The position numbers were made by a program, and so were the translations under genes. Below are positions 25,701-36,940 of a stretch of 64,000 nucleotides of DNA, piece after piece. The notes under the pieces are model-generated. The model did no database searches, was not told the DNA's origin, and saw only the letters and a list, made by a program, of their open reading frames with translations. How positions within the stretch are numbered: the first letter of the stretch is position 1; each line of letters begins with the position of its first letter. This DNA is from Cunninghamella blakesleeana. Taxonomy: Eukaryota; Mucoromycota; Mucoromycetes; Mucorales; Cunninghamellaceae. The DNA is taken from assembly GCA_017871115.1 (NCBI GenBank), contig JAFCIZ010000001.1:5313501-5377500 (forward strand). The letters are read 5' to 3'.

Positions 25701-27314
25701 CTCTTTATAGGATTCATCTAGTGAAGGAGGAGGACCACGACGTAAAAAAGAACTTGGTAAAGGGCCTAAATCTTCTTCCACAAATTGAACTTTTAAAAAT
25801 CGATCCATATGGTGTTTGTATTTTCTCAATAAACGATTGGATTCTTCAATACGAGGTGGTTGTACAATCAAAGACGTGGGGGTGATATAGACGGAATAAA
25901 TGGTAGCAAAATGATCATCGTCCATGATAGGTAACATGCCATACTCCACGGTTGATTTTATTTTATCCCAAGCAATTTGTAAAGCCAATTCTGGGTCATG
26001 TTCTATTTTATTTTCTGCAATAATACATTCTAATAATTGGCAAGCAATGGAAGGTTCTAAATCATTCAATATTTTATAAAAAGACCGGCCCAAAGTATAA
26101 GGGTTAAAGCAGCGATTACTTATCGCGCATTCCAATAAATAAAGTAATTTATGATCGCGTATGGTTGCAGAACGTTGTTCTGGGTCATAAAAATATGTGG
26201 CTGGCCCTTTTGTAGTAACAAAATCCAAAGAAGTCAATTTGCTATAGTCAGTGTTGAAACGCAAAATACCCAGTTCACTTGTTTTTTTAAAAAACTCTGT
26301 AAAGTTAGGTGATGAGATATCCCTTTCTGCGAATTCAATGCAGAATACATTCCATTGATGAAAATTGACAATAAAAAAATCTGGTTCTACACCTATGGGT
26401 TGTTGATTTACATCGTCGGCTTCATAATAAATCCCCCCTCTTTCTAAAACAAGTAAACGTTTCCAGACTGTTTTTGGTTCATGAGGGTGATGGCGGTGCT
26501 TCATTTTATCTTTTTCCCATATTATAGGCGGATGTTTCAAAGCAAAAGTCAAAGCTGCATATTGAGGATCTATCACTTCAAATTTCATTCCCATTGTTAG
26601 CATAGTATATGAAAAGTCGATTTTGTACTTTATGCCGTGATAATAGAATTTAATTTCATAACAATTCGTTGATGTATCCATGGTTAAATTTACTTTGATT
26701 GGCGCTTTCCAATATCTAGTAAATTGTGCTGATTTTGAAAAGAATCCTAACGATAATGCTTCCGCATTGGTAGTGATTATTTTTTCTTGTTGTTCATGTT
26801 TAATAGATGAAGTGCCTTCTTCTCTCTCCGGTATTATAAACCTTGCTTCTACCAAATTACCATCCAATTCTAAATTTCCTTTTGTAAATTCTGCTGAGAA
26901 TGGTTCTATTCTTTTTTAAATAGAAAAAAAAGTAACATAATAGAAATAGATTGAAATAAGTATAATGATCTATCAAAATAAAAATAAAAATAAAAAACCA
27001 TAAGCTTACGCAAAAGTAATAGTGGCAACGTTGGTTTTAGGGTCTAAATCTATACTTCTTATAATACCATATTTTGAAAAGAAGATTTCTATTCGTTTTT
27101 TTGTAATCCTTGAATTTAAATTGGTTACAATAAGCGTGTTACTGATTAATTCATTATGTGCTTCTCTTGATTCAATATTATAATTCACTTGATCGTGAGT
27201 TGTTTCATTAATATTTTTATTATCCTCTGTATTCGAAGGTGTATTAGATAAATGAGAAATATATTCATTTATCCTTTCTTCATTGTTATTATTGCTATTT
27301 GAATGAAATGGCAT
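22756..27314 (-). CDS. RRM plus RNA-directed RNA polymerase (RDR/QDE-1 family), catalytic loop lost
   Basis: Four exons (27314-27010, 26910-24442, 24236-23986, 23864-22756) give 1377 residues. Residues about 55-130 resemble an RRM (NTLIVTNLNSRITKKRIEIF, then KYGIIRSIDLD). The rest follows cellular RdRP order: DEIFCQISDLNEGF after an LMVILDDTGTL segment, CLHSGDIKIVQAI, the catalytic-loop region, IIWDPQLIPF, then IQAPCAI and FPDFLEVPNYTSYKS. Where the family has D-x-D-G-D, this protein reads GG-QFIGQ-RFTIIWDP (residues 918-922), so all three metal-binding aspartates are gone. The lysines expected in GGxKG and RPSxxKF are also replaced (GGTLG at 684-688, RPCQYVF at 705-711). There is no stop or frameshift, and flanking motifs are kept. 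Active homologues make double-stranded RNA for silencing; this one probably cannot polymerise and may be structural or regulatory (inference). The intron-1 acceptor AAG was chosen over a nearby TAG because only it keeps the frame. Confidence 0.88.
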
Positions 27315-27913
27315 ATAGGTATAAAACTATTTTTTATATTTATTTTTTATCGAAAAAAGAAAAAAAAAAAAAAATAAGCGAAAGAGAGGGAAAAATAAAA
27401 ATCAAAAATTCGAGAAATATGCGGATTTTAAAATTTCGAACAAAGAAATGTCAAAACCTGTTTTTTTTATCCTGCCCTTTTTCATTTTTGCAACTGTTTA
27501 ATAAATTTATCCTTTACTATGTTAACTTATAATAAGGAAAACCATTATTTATATGCTTTTTTATATATATTTCACCCTTAAAACTACCTATCAATACCGG
27601 GAGTAGGCTATTTATAAGGTAAAAATTTAAAGTTGATAAATCATGCGTTTCAAAATATAAAATTAAGGAGAATTAAGGAGTTTTTCTTTTTTTATTGACA
27701 ATGAGATTACTAAATAATACAAAATAACAATGATGATAATAATAAACTAATAACTGAATAAATAAATAAATAAATAATGATAATGTTAATGATAATAAAA
27801 GGAGATATAGGGAGAGAGTAAGCTTTTTTTTTATGTTAATCAATAATAATAATAAAAAAAAAGGAATAAAGAAAATGTACAAAAGAAAAAAAGGAACTAA
27901 TTACAAAAAAAAA
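27315..27913. other. Intergenic region: RdRP promoter and methyltransferase 3' end
   Basis: 600 bp between two minus-strand genes. It contains poly-A and purine-rich stretches (pyrimidine-rich on the RdRP sense strand), plausible for a fungal promoter. No gene seen. Confidence 0.55.
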
Positions 27914-29741
27914 TTAATATGGTTTTTGAGCAATAGCATTATGCCATTTAATGTAAGCGTGAGAACGAGACCATTCAGAAGGTAATTGATCAAGTATATT
28001 TTCATATTTTTCATGAGGATAACCCATCGCTGTTGATAACCAAGGTTGAAGAGATTTTAATAAATATTTATATTGACTAGCTGTTGCTCTAGCAAATTCC
28101 GAACAAGAATGACTTGGTGTATCGCTGGTTGAATGTGATCTTCCCCATCCTAATGGTAATGATTGAAATTGACTTGATACTCTTCTAAACCCATTAATCG
28201 CTAAAATAGAGGGCAATCTTCTTGCAATATAAGGATCTTGTTGACGCATTGATAATCCATATAACACTAAAAATAAAATAAAAATTAAAAGAGAAATAAA
28301 AATATTAATAAATGGAATATTTCATATATAAGCTTATTTTTATAATGCACTTACATTTATCATTGAAAGATCTTTCTACAAGTTGGGTACTTTGGGTTTC
28401 AACATCCATTTCCATTAATTCAATCCAACCACCTGGTTTTAAAATTCTTAAATATTCTTTAATCAAGTCTTTCCATTGATGCGACTGAAGCGCCCAATTA
28501 AAATCACGTTGAAAAATATAATCTACACTTTGGTCGGGGAAAGGCAATGGTAATGTTGTTAAATCCATGGTTCTAAAATGACAATTTTTTGGTTTAATAT
28601 CTTTTGGAAAAATAGGCAATTTATCAATTCCAATAAAAGTAGAGGATGGATAAACGGTACTCATTTCCATTGTCCAAGTACCTGTCCCGCAACCCATATC
28701 TAATACAATGCATCCTTGTTTTAATAAAGGTGTCATACTTGTGGCCATATAATCATTTCCATAAAAGGCTGTTCTTAAAATATAATGCTGAGCTACCATT
28801 CTATCCTGCTCTTCATTATCTTGTGATAAAGGGTATTTATAATGATGATGGTGATTTTGATGAATAGGAGAAGAAGGATAGGAAGAGGGTTTGGAGGATG
28901 TTGTCATAGGAGTAGATAAAGATGAAGTAATAGGTAAAATAACAGATGGAAGAGTACTTGATATACTAGAAGATGGTAAAATAGATGATTGAGGATTTGT
29001 TGAAGATGAATAGGCTGATGACATATCAATATGATGGAGTATATGTTGTATATCTTTATCCATATTAGATGAAAGGGCTTTTACAGTTGATGGTGAGCGA
29101 GTAGTAGTGGTGGTAGAAGAAGAAGAATATGATGATTTTGATGATGAAGATGATGAAGGCGAGGTTGGAGTTGGTGGTGATGATGATAAACTAAAAACAG
29201 GACCTATTGGTTGAAGGATATGTATATCTTTTTTATTTTTATGACTATAAGGGGTAGATGGTAATGACTTTAATGAAGTGGGTGAAGTATTTATTTTTTT
29301 AGTTGTGCTTTTATAAGGTAAGGTTGAATAACTTGAGGTAGAAGAAATAACAGATTTCGCAATACTATCATTATTGGATAAAGATCGTTTCCTTAAACTA
29401 CCAGTAGAAGGCAATAAAGTAATAGGTTGGTTATTTAATGTGTGTTGTTGTTGTTGTTTTATAACGGTGCGTTTTGAATAAGTAGAGGTTGGCAATGCAG
29501 GTAAAGGACGATTGCGTTGTTGTTGTTGTTGTTGTTGCTGCTGCACTTGTTTAGAACGAGACATGCTATTTATTGTAGAAGAATTTGTTTGATGCTTCGT
29601 ATTATTTAACCATGGTATAGGTTTATTCATATTTGATAAAAATAAAGGCTGCTGTTGCTGTTGTCTGTGCTGTTGTTTTTCTAGTGTTATTGGTTTTTGG
29701 TTATAAGATGGTAAATCCATTACTGAGCAATTAGAAAACAT
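27914..29741 (-). CDS. SAM-dependent methyltransferase (class I, LaeA-/UMTA-like) with long disordered N-terminus
   Basis: Two exons (29741-28355 and 28266-27914) give 579 residues. Roughly the first 310 residues are low complexity, rich in Ser, Pro, Thr and Gln with a His run. A Rossmann methyltransferase follows: motif I VLDMGCGTGTW at about residue 347, an acidic loop after beta-2 (FIGIDKLPIF), FRTMDLTTLPLPFPDQSVDY, and the post-motif III segment EYLRILKPGGWIELMEMD. This pattern is shared by fungal LaeA-like and related methyltransferases, many of which regulate transcription or secondary metabolism. The substrate cannot be told from sequence, and the name LaeA should not be applied without a phylogeny. 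The second exon is the C-terminal lid domain. Confidence 0.8.
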
Positions 29742-30760
29742 AAAGAATATATGAATATTTTAAAATGAATAAAAAAGAAAAAGAAAAAAATAACAATAAC
29801 AAATAAATAAATAAATAAATAAAAGGCTCTTAAAAAAAAGTGAGGGAGAAAGAGAAGAAAAAAAAAAAGGAGAAGAAAGGTACAAAAACCAACTTTTTAT
29901 CCATTTTTTTACTTCATATTTTTTATAATCCGGTCATTTTTTATAGTCCGAACATCAAAAGACTTTTTTTTTGAGGGGTGGGGTTGAGTTTTGCATGATT
30001 GTGGTACAAAAACCAAACAACCTTAAGCTCATTTCGTTAGTTGTACTATATATAAAAAAGGACTTTATGAGCAATTCAAAATGCCGATCATTAACACTAT
30101 ACTGCCTAATATGGGCACCTCTACCTCTCATCTTGATCCTTTTTAACAAGATTGTTCATCGCTCACAACTTGTTACATAAACATCCGTGCCACTCTTCGT
30201 TTTACCTTTTTAATTCATTCGCGCGACCAATTCCTAGTTTAATTTCCATTGTTTTAAGTTGAAACTAGATATATAGATGAGTATATTTTTTTTAAAGTTA
30301 AGTACTTTTAACTATTTTTTAATATATTAATCATTTAATACTAATTAAACTCAAATAGACACTTTTTTTTAAAAAAAAAAATCGAAAAGTTCTATTTTCG
30401 ATATAGAATTCGAGCATGTAAGTATATGGCCATTTTTTTGTTTTTTTGTTTTTTCTTATTTCGAAATAGAATTTTTTAAAAAATAAAATAAAATAGAAAA
30501 GAAAAAAGAAAAAGAGTCATTATTAAATATATATTTCAATTAAAAAAGTATTAAAATAAGGATAATAATAGTTAATTTATTTATTTTATTTTTAATAAAA
30601 GAAAGAAAGAAAGAAAAAGAATATTAAAATTACCCAAATTGAAATAAAATAAATAAAATAATCATAAACATATCAAAAATACCCACGGCTTAAAAAAGAA
30701 AAAAAAAGAAAAAAAAGTATAGATAAGTTATGTTTGTATTGATATTATTCTATCCATTAT
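29742..30760. other. Intergenic region, no gene seen
   Basis: 1 kb between the methyltransferase start and the SR-factor stop (both minus). The half next to the methyltransferase contains poly-purine runs and ATAA repeats. An imperfect inverted repeat of about 19 bp (30387-30406 with 30459-30478) is reported as a finding. Short open frames here show no family resemblance. Confidence 0.55.
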
Positions 30761-32611
30761 TTAATTTTCATTTTCATTTGAAGCTAAAGGTACATCTGAT
30801 GATTGATCATGATTAACATTTTCACTACTATGAGCTTGTTCATCATTATTCATTTCCCCATCGTTATTATTTTTATTATTATCATCCTCTACTGCTGCTG
30901 TTGTTTGTGGTGGTAAATCATCATTATCATCACGAGCTGGAGAAGGGGAACGAGATCCAGAAGGAGGTGTTTTACGTGAGGGTGAAAGTGATCGAGAAGG
31001 AGATCGTGAATAAGATCTTGATCTTGAATAGCTTGAATAACGACGACGAGATGGACTTCTTGATACTGATCTTGAATAACTTCTTCTACCACGAGAGGGT
31101 GATCTAGAATAATTTCTGTATCGACGACGAGGAGGACTTCTTGATACTGATCTTGAGTAACTTCTTCTTCTTCCCCCTCTTCCACGAGATGGTGATCTTG
31201 AATAACTACGATAACGACTTGCTCTAGGTGGTGGTGAACGAGAATAACTTCTATATCTTCTACGTGATGGTGATCTTGAATAGCTTCTGTATCTTCGACT
31301 ACGTCTACCTCTTGATCTTGATCGGCTACGAGATCTACGATGTCTAATAAACAAAGGCAAAAATAGAATATAAAATAAAAAGGATATAAAAATTAATAAA
31401 TGCGATTTTCTTTTTTTTACTTTTTCCATTGATAAAAAAATAAAAATAGTTCTTCAATACTGTCACCGATAAAAATAAAGGAAGGGCTTAAAAATGATAA
31501 TCACAGGCTGTTGAATCACTTTCGGTCAAAAAATAAAATAAAAAATAAAAATACAAAAAGTAAAAGGTATAAAAGGTATATATAATAATAAAGTACGGAA
31601 TAGGAAATAGAGAGTATGGAAAGACATAGACTACGCTTGGCTGGTCGCCTATTTCCGTTATATGTCATTCTGTCAGACACATGTACATATATATTGATTC
31701 CTTCCCCTCCTCTCTTCTTTTGATCATCTTCTTTTTTTATTTATTTTTCCTTCAACCCTTTTTTCATTTTATTTCTTTCCCTTTTATTCCCTTTCCTTTT
31801 ATTAATTATCGACAGTATTTATCTCTTTCTTTTGATACTATAATTATTATTATTGTTATTATTGTTATAGTTATTATTATTATTATTATTAGTGCATACC
31901 TAGGACGTTGTCTACAGTCTCTGGCAAAATGGCCTATAATTTGATAAATAAATAAATATATAAGTATATTTGTTATTCAAATTCATACTTTTGTATTAAA
32001 ATAATAAGAATAATGGCAATAATTATATATACATATGAATATAAATTATTATACCTTCTTCACCACAGTTGTAGCAACCTCTTTCGTCACTTCGGCGTAC
32101 ATGGCCTTTAGCCTTTTCAACAATAATTCTTACTCCATCTAAATCCTATATTCAAAATATATATGTTTATATGGTTATAAATTTATCAATAACATATATT
32201 TGTGTTCAACTATCCTTATTAAAATACTGATAACGGCTCTATGTATATTTACCATTCCATCAGTTTCTTCCATAGCATCATAAGCATCATCCATATTATC
32301 ATATTCTACGAATCCATAAGCTAATAATAAAAAATTAAATCAGTAAACTAATAAAGCAAATACTAAATCAAATTATAAATAATAGTATATACATACAGAA
32401 ACTTTTTCCTTTCTAATAAAATAAATATAACATAAATACAATATTAGTAAGTGTTTATTTACTGTTATTGCTCTTGATTTATTACTATTGAGATGCTTTT
32501 ATTTTAATTTACCTTCACATCACAACGAGTTATTTTTCCATACTTGCTGAAAATATCTTCCAAGTCATAATCCTTTATAGAAGGTGGGAGTCTACCGATA
32601 AATAAAGCCAT
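30761..32611 (-). CDS. SR splicing factor: RRM + CCHC zinc knuckle + RS domain (SRSF7/RSZ-like)
   Basis: Six exons (32611-32513, 32412-32397, 32320-32253, 32145-32055, 31933-31900, 31343-30761) give 296 residues. The RRM covers residues about 1-75 (ALFIGRLPPSIKDYDLEDIF; RNP-1 is KGKSFSYGFVEY, split by introns). A zinc knuckle CYNCGEEGHFARDC follows, itself split at the glycine by an intron, then a long RS domain made of SRSPSRRRYRSYSRSP-like repeats, and an acidic/Asn-rich tail. This order matches human SRSF7 and plant RSZ proteins, which bind exonic enhancers and recruit spliceosome components in the nucleus; RS serines are targets of SRPK-type kinases. The second exon is only 16 nt. The fifth intron is unusually long (556 nt). 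Confidence 0.9.
31344..31899 (-). other. Unusually long intron inside the SR splicing-factor gene
   Basis: Intron 5 separates the zinc-knuckle exon from the RS-domain exon and is 556 nt, against mostly 70-190 nt elsewhere in the window. SR genes in animals and plants often keep a poison exon or retained intron at such positions for autoregulation through nonsense-mediated decay. I did not identify a definite cassette exon in it. Confidence 0.6.
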
Positions 32612-34053
32612 CTTTATTAATTTCAAGCAAAAAAAAAAAAAAAAGAGGGGAGTGAAAAGAAAAAAAACGATGTGAAGAAAAAAAAGTAAAATATTTTTTT
32701 AAAATCAGTCTTAAATTTACGTCATGACTGTAGGGGTTTAAATAACTAAAATAAAGAAATCCAACAATGTAATCAAAAAGTATTATATAGTCAATTGGTC
32801 AAAATTGTTATAGTCAATTAAAGATAGTTAAAAAAGTAATTTTATTACTATTTGATCAATCCAGTTATTATAATTATAACTTTCTAAAAGTAAGAAATTT
32901 AATAAAATATAACAATACCAAAGGCAAAAAAAAAATGGAGTAAATTGATTGGTTAAAGTAATTATATAAAAAATGAAATATTATTAAGTCACATGCAGTT
33001 ACTAAGGAATATAAATTTTCCTATGCGCTGTTCTGTGATTGCCAAGTTTTAAAAGTACTTTTTATATATCAATTTTATACATTTACCACTTTTTTTTTTT
33101 ACTTTTTAAAAAAACATATTTTTATTTTATACTTTCTTTTTATTTTTAAGTTACCAAGTTATTATCAGAAAATCATACCTTTTGTGACAAATATTATTTT
33201 TATTTACAAAATTTAGTTTTTTATTATTTATATTATTCATTAGTTTTTTCGTTAAATTAATAAAATAAGTTTTTAATTTTATTACTTCTACAAAATAACC
33301 CACAGAAATATATAAAAAAAATAGCAGGTTTCAATAAAACATTGCATATTATTTATAAAAAGAAACTCTTAACTAAAAATTGGTCAATACTATATTCAAA
33401 AAGGCTTAATCAATATGATTAAAAGTATCGTTTTTTATATATAATCAAATTCATAAATATTCTTAATATTTATTTTTATATTTATATTTTAAAGTAAAAC
33501 TATATTATTTTATGTACCTATTTATTACATAAGCAAATATGCCTTTCCATATAAAACAATGAACAATGTTTTTTGAAAATTACCTTTATCCATATTTTTT
33601 TCTTTTTAAACAACTTAATATTGAAATTTCGTTTTTTATTTAATCATTCAATTTCCAAGATCATCTTGTTAAAATTAGCTAATAGATAGATATGAATTAT
33701 TCCATAGATCTATTAGAGTGTTGAGCTATTATATCTATTTTCTTTGGAATTAAAGATTATTTTGCTTGATTATGATTCTTTAAATTAATCTAAAATTATC
33801 TATTATCCTGTGGGATTTAGTCAATTTATAGAGGATTATTAAATTATTAAATTATTAAATTATTAAAATTTCATACCATTTGGCTTATTATTTAAGGGAA
33901 TAAAAAACAACAGTTCTGTGGGAAACTAGCAATATTAACGTTTTAAAATTTTTACATTATAAAGATACTTTTTTATCTTTTTTAAAAAAAATGAACTTTA
34001 TATTAATATGATGAGAAATAAAAAACTTTATTTTTTTTTAAAAAAAACTAAGC
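32612..34053. other. Intergenic region with a dispersed repeat copy
   Basis: 1.44 kb between the SR-factor start and the GST stop. A dispersed repeat copy lies at 33014-33280. Short direct repeats containing TAGTCAATT occur at 32787-32822, and an ATTAAATT tandem is at 33838-33868. No coding frame found. Confidence 0.55.
33014..33280 (+). repeat. Dispersed repeat, copy B (matches 7665-7935)
   Basis: Second copy of the element described at 7665-7935, same orientation. It keeps the GCGCTGTTCTGTG opening, the block ending AAAATCATA and the GTTAAATTAATAAAAT ending. Divergence between copies is substantial, so the family is old. Confidence 0.65.
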
Positions 34054-34662
34054 TTAGATAAATGGGAGAAATCTTTCTTGACTTTCAACCCTTTCAAACC
34101 ATTTAAGAATATGTGGATAAGGAGAAAGATCAAATTCACCTTCATCAGCTTTACGAGTATAAGCATATAAACCGATATCAGCAATAGAGTAAGTGTTATC
34201 CACAAAGAAATCGTTTTTACTTAAATGATCATCCATGATTTTTAATGCAGCATACCCATTTTTAGTCTTTTCTTGAATTCTAGATCTCCATTCTTCCTGT
34301 GATTCATTTCTTTTTAATATCTTTTTCCAAAAGCGTACGGTAGCAATGTTAGGTTCATGTTTATATTGTTCAAAGAATAACCATTGTAATACTTTAGCTT
34401 TACTTAAAGGATTGGTAGGTAAATAAGGGGTTCCTTCACTAAGATAAAATAAAATAGCATTGGATTCAGCTAATGATTCTTTTTCAGAAATCACCAAGGC
34501 GGGTACTTGTCCAACTGGGTTGATTTTTAAATATTCTTCGGTATGAGTTTCTCCAATTACAAAGTCTACTTCTTTATAATCATAGTCGATATTTAAGTGA
34601 TGTAATAAAAGTTTGATTTTATAACAGTTGCCTGAAGCACCGTAGCCATACAATGTATACAT
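34054..34662 (-). CDS. Glutathione S-transferase family protein
   Basis: Single-exon gene of 202 residues, one of the few intronless genes here. An N-terminal thioredoxin-like fold (MYTLYGYGASGNCYKIKLLL, with the cis-proline segment VGQVPALV and ESNAILFYL, which binds the glutathione gamma-glutamyl part) is followed by an all-helical C-terminal domain with the capping-box-like SIADIGLYAYT. It resembles cytosolic GSTs of the bacterial/fungal beta- or omega-like sort; class and substrate are not certain. The start codon is the ATG of MYTLYGYG, the usual GST start position. It lies head-to-head with prefoldin subunit 2 across 688 bp. Confidence 0.88.
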   Translation of the reverse strand: MYTLYGYGASGNCYKIKLLLHHLNIDYDYKEVDFVIGETHTEEYLKINPVGQVPALVISEKESLAESNAILFYLSEGTPYLPTNPLSKAKVLQWLFFEQYKHEPNIATVRFWKKILKRNESQEEWRSRIQEKTKNGYAALKIMDDHLSKNDFFVDNTYSIADIGLYAYTRKADEGEFDLSPYPHILKWFERVESQERFLPFI

Positions 34663-35350
34663 ATTAGTTTAGCCTTAAAAAAGATAAAGAAAAAGTAAAA
34701 AAGAAAAAAGAAAATGAGCAAAACATGACTCATAAATATTTTTTTTAAAAAAAAAATGTAACACAAAGTATTACTAATGGACTGAAGTCCTACAGCATAA
34801 TCAAAAAAAAAAAGTTTAATCAAAAAAGATAACAAATGTCATAGTGACACTTCGTTTTTATTAAAGTAAAAAGTTGCTAAAAAAGAAAAAAAATGATCAT
34901 TTTTGTTTTAAACTTCCGAATTTTTTTTCGAAAAAGATTTGGTTTTTCATCTCTTTACTCTTCAGATAAATTTTAAAAAAGAAAAAAACTAAACGTGTTA
35001 ATATGCTTATTTCATAAAACTTATCAAGGTATAAATAGCTCGAATATATTTTTTATTAATAGTATTCATAATAAGTACAGTTGAATATATTTAAGTGAAA
35101 CTTTATTTTATATACATATTTATATTTATATAATAGTAATTTTTACTTCAAATAAAAAATAAGCATAGTATTTATCATTACTGGTAGACGAAGAATAAAT
35201 ATAAAGCTTAATCTTTAGGCTACTTTTAAGCCCCCCCTAGAATTTTTGAAATCCGCCATTTTTTTAAATTTTTAACGAGGTATACTATTTTTTTTTTCCA
35301 CCTTTTTTCTCTCAATTTTTTTAACACCTATATCAACTATAACTTAAACT
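34663..35350. promoter_or_regulatory. Divergent intergenic region between GST and prefoldin 2
   Basis: 688 bp shared 5' region of a minus-strand GST and a plus-strand prefoldin gene. It contains a TATAAATA-like site at about 35029-35036 and poly-purine/poly-pyrimidine stretches near both starts. Assignment as a promoter rests on gene orientation. Confidence 0.5.
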
Positions 35351-35640
35351 ATGTCTAACAAAAAACCAACAGAAGCTGAACTTACACAACAAGTAAATAA
35401 CTATTAAAATTTTTATTTATCGTCGTCATCATCACAAATAAATACGTACTTTTTTTTTTTTTTTACTAAATAACATTAATCTGAATATAATTAATATCAT
35501 AGTATAACCAATATAAAAATGAACTCCAATCTATGGCACAAAAAATAGGTGAACTTGAATCTGAAGTAGAAGAACACAAGTAATATATATTTATATATAT
35601 AATGAAATAATTAAAATATTTAATTAATTAAAGAATAGAT

Positions 35641-35680
<40 letters not shown>

Positions 35681-36093
35681 ACCTCTCTTCTTTAATACTA
35701 ATATGATTGTTGCTTTTATTAGGTTAGTTATTGACAGTATCTCTCCTTTAGAACCTGAAAGAAAATGCTTCCGTATGGTTGGTGGTGTATTAGTTGAAAG
35801 AACCATTAAAGAAGTCTTACCTGCTTTAGAAAATAATCACAGTGGGGTAATGTTAATTACACTAATATTAACAATAATATCAAGAATAAACATAAGAGTG
35901 AATTGATTATTGTATGTAATTATTAATATCTATTATATTATTTTATTCATTTATATATATATACATATATATTTTTTAAAAAAAACAGATCCAGCAAGTT
36001 ATTCAATCTTTATTAAAATCATACAAACGAAAAGAAGAAGAATTTGTTGATTTTCAAAAAAAGCATAATATTCAAGTAGTTTCAAGAAAATAG
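35351..36093 (+). CDS. Prefoldin subunit 2 (Gim4/PFDN2)
   Basis: Four exons (35351-35392, 35503-35579, 35723-35846, 35989-36093) give 115 residues, the usual size. Two helices forming a coiled coil flank a beta-hairpin: the N-terminal helix QYKNELQSMAQKIGELESEV, the hairpin RKCFRMVGGVLVERTIKEVL typical of beta-type prefoldins, and the C-terminal helix with QSLLKSYKRKEEEFVDFQKK. Prefoldin is a heterohexameric cytosolic chaperone that hands unfolded actin and tubulin to the CCT chaperonin. Nothing odd apart from a (TA)n array in intron 2. Confidence 0.93.
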
Positions 36094-36940
36094 AATTATA
36101 TAAATACATCTATATATAATAATAATAAAATGGAATTTAATCATCATGTAAAAAGAAAGGAGATTAAAAAATAATAATGAATTAAAAGTAATTAAAAAGT
36201 GTTGAATTATATCAAAAGAATAGGATAAAAAACGCACCTTTATTTACAATTGAAATTTTATAGTCGCGTCACAGTGATTAAATAATGGAAAGGAGGAAAG
36301 ACATAAATAGCATAAAAAAAATAATGTTTAGGTTACTGAAGTATAAATATATTTAAAAATACTATTATGCAATTTTCAATTAGATATATATTTGGGTTAA
36401 AAAAAAAAGGAATATGTACTCGCATAAAAAATAGATTATCAACAAAAAAAAAAAGGAAAATAAATAAGAAAATGGAAATGTAGAATGGGATTGGATTAAA
36501 AGTATCTAAAAAAATCAGAATATGATTATTGGTGCCGGTAATCATATAAATATATTTATACACCATGGGAATATTTATATTATAAAGGATTTAAGTTAAA
36601 TCACCATATAATATATAAGTAACCTTGTATTAATAAATTATATTTACATATTAAACTAGTAGCAGCTTTTTTGTTTTTTATAATTTTATAGTTTTTGATT
36701 GGATAGATAATTTTTCCACGGCAATATTTTTTCCATTTTTTAAGTCATTAAAACCTCTGATCAATGAATTTTGCCACGGAATCAGACTTTATCCTCGCTG
36801 TTTTAAATAAAAGGTATATATAAATATGTGGAGAAAATGCTTTTTATTTTTTTATTTTTTTAAAATTAACATATAACTATTATTAATACTTTATATTATA
36901 CAAGGGAAAAATAAAAATAAAAGAAACAACTTAAAAAAAG
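36094..36940. other. Intergenic region, no gene seen
   Basis: 850 bp between prefoldin 2 and the DUF1479 gene. A TATATAAATA site at about 36814-36823 is a plausible TATA element for the downstream gene. Short open frames on the minus strand are hydrophobic AT artefacts. Confidence 0.55.

Noticed and set aside
22756..27314. RdRP as a plain pseudogene
   Set aside because: No stop or frameshift in about 4.1 kb of coding sequence, working splice joins and conserved flanking motifs argue for a maintained protein, although this is not proven.
34054..34662. Maleylacetoacetate isomerase, as a partner of fumarylacetoacetase
   Set aside because: The GST lacks the SSCSWRVR-type active-site signature of zeta-class enzymes and lies 5 kb away on the other strand.
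36333..36566. Minus-strand hydrophobic frame in the prefoldin/DUF1479 spacer
   Set aside because: AT-driven composition, no start context or splice partner; reads as random frame.
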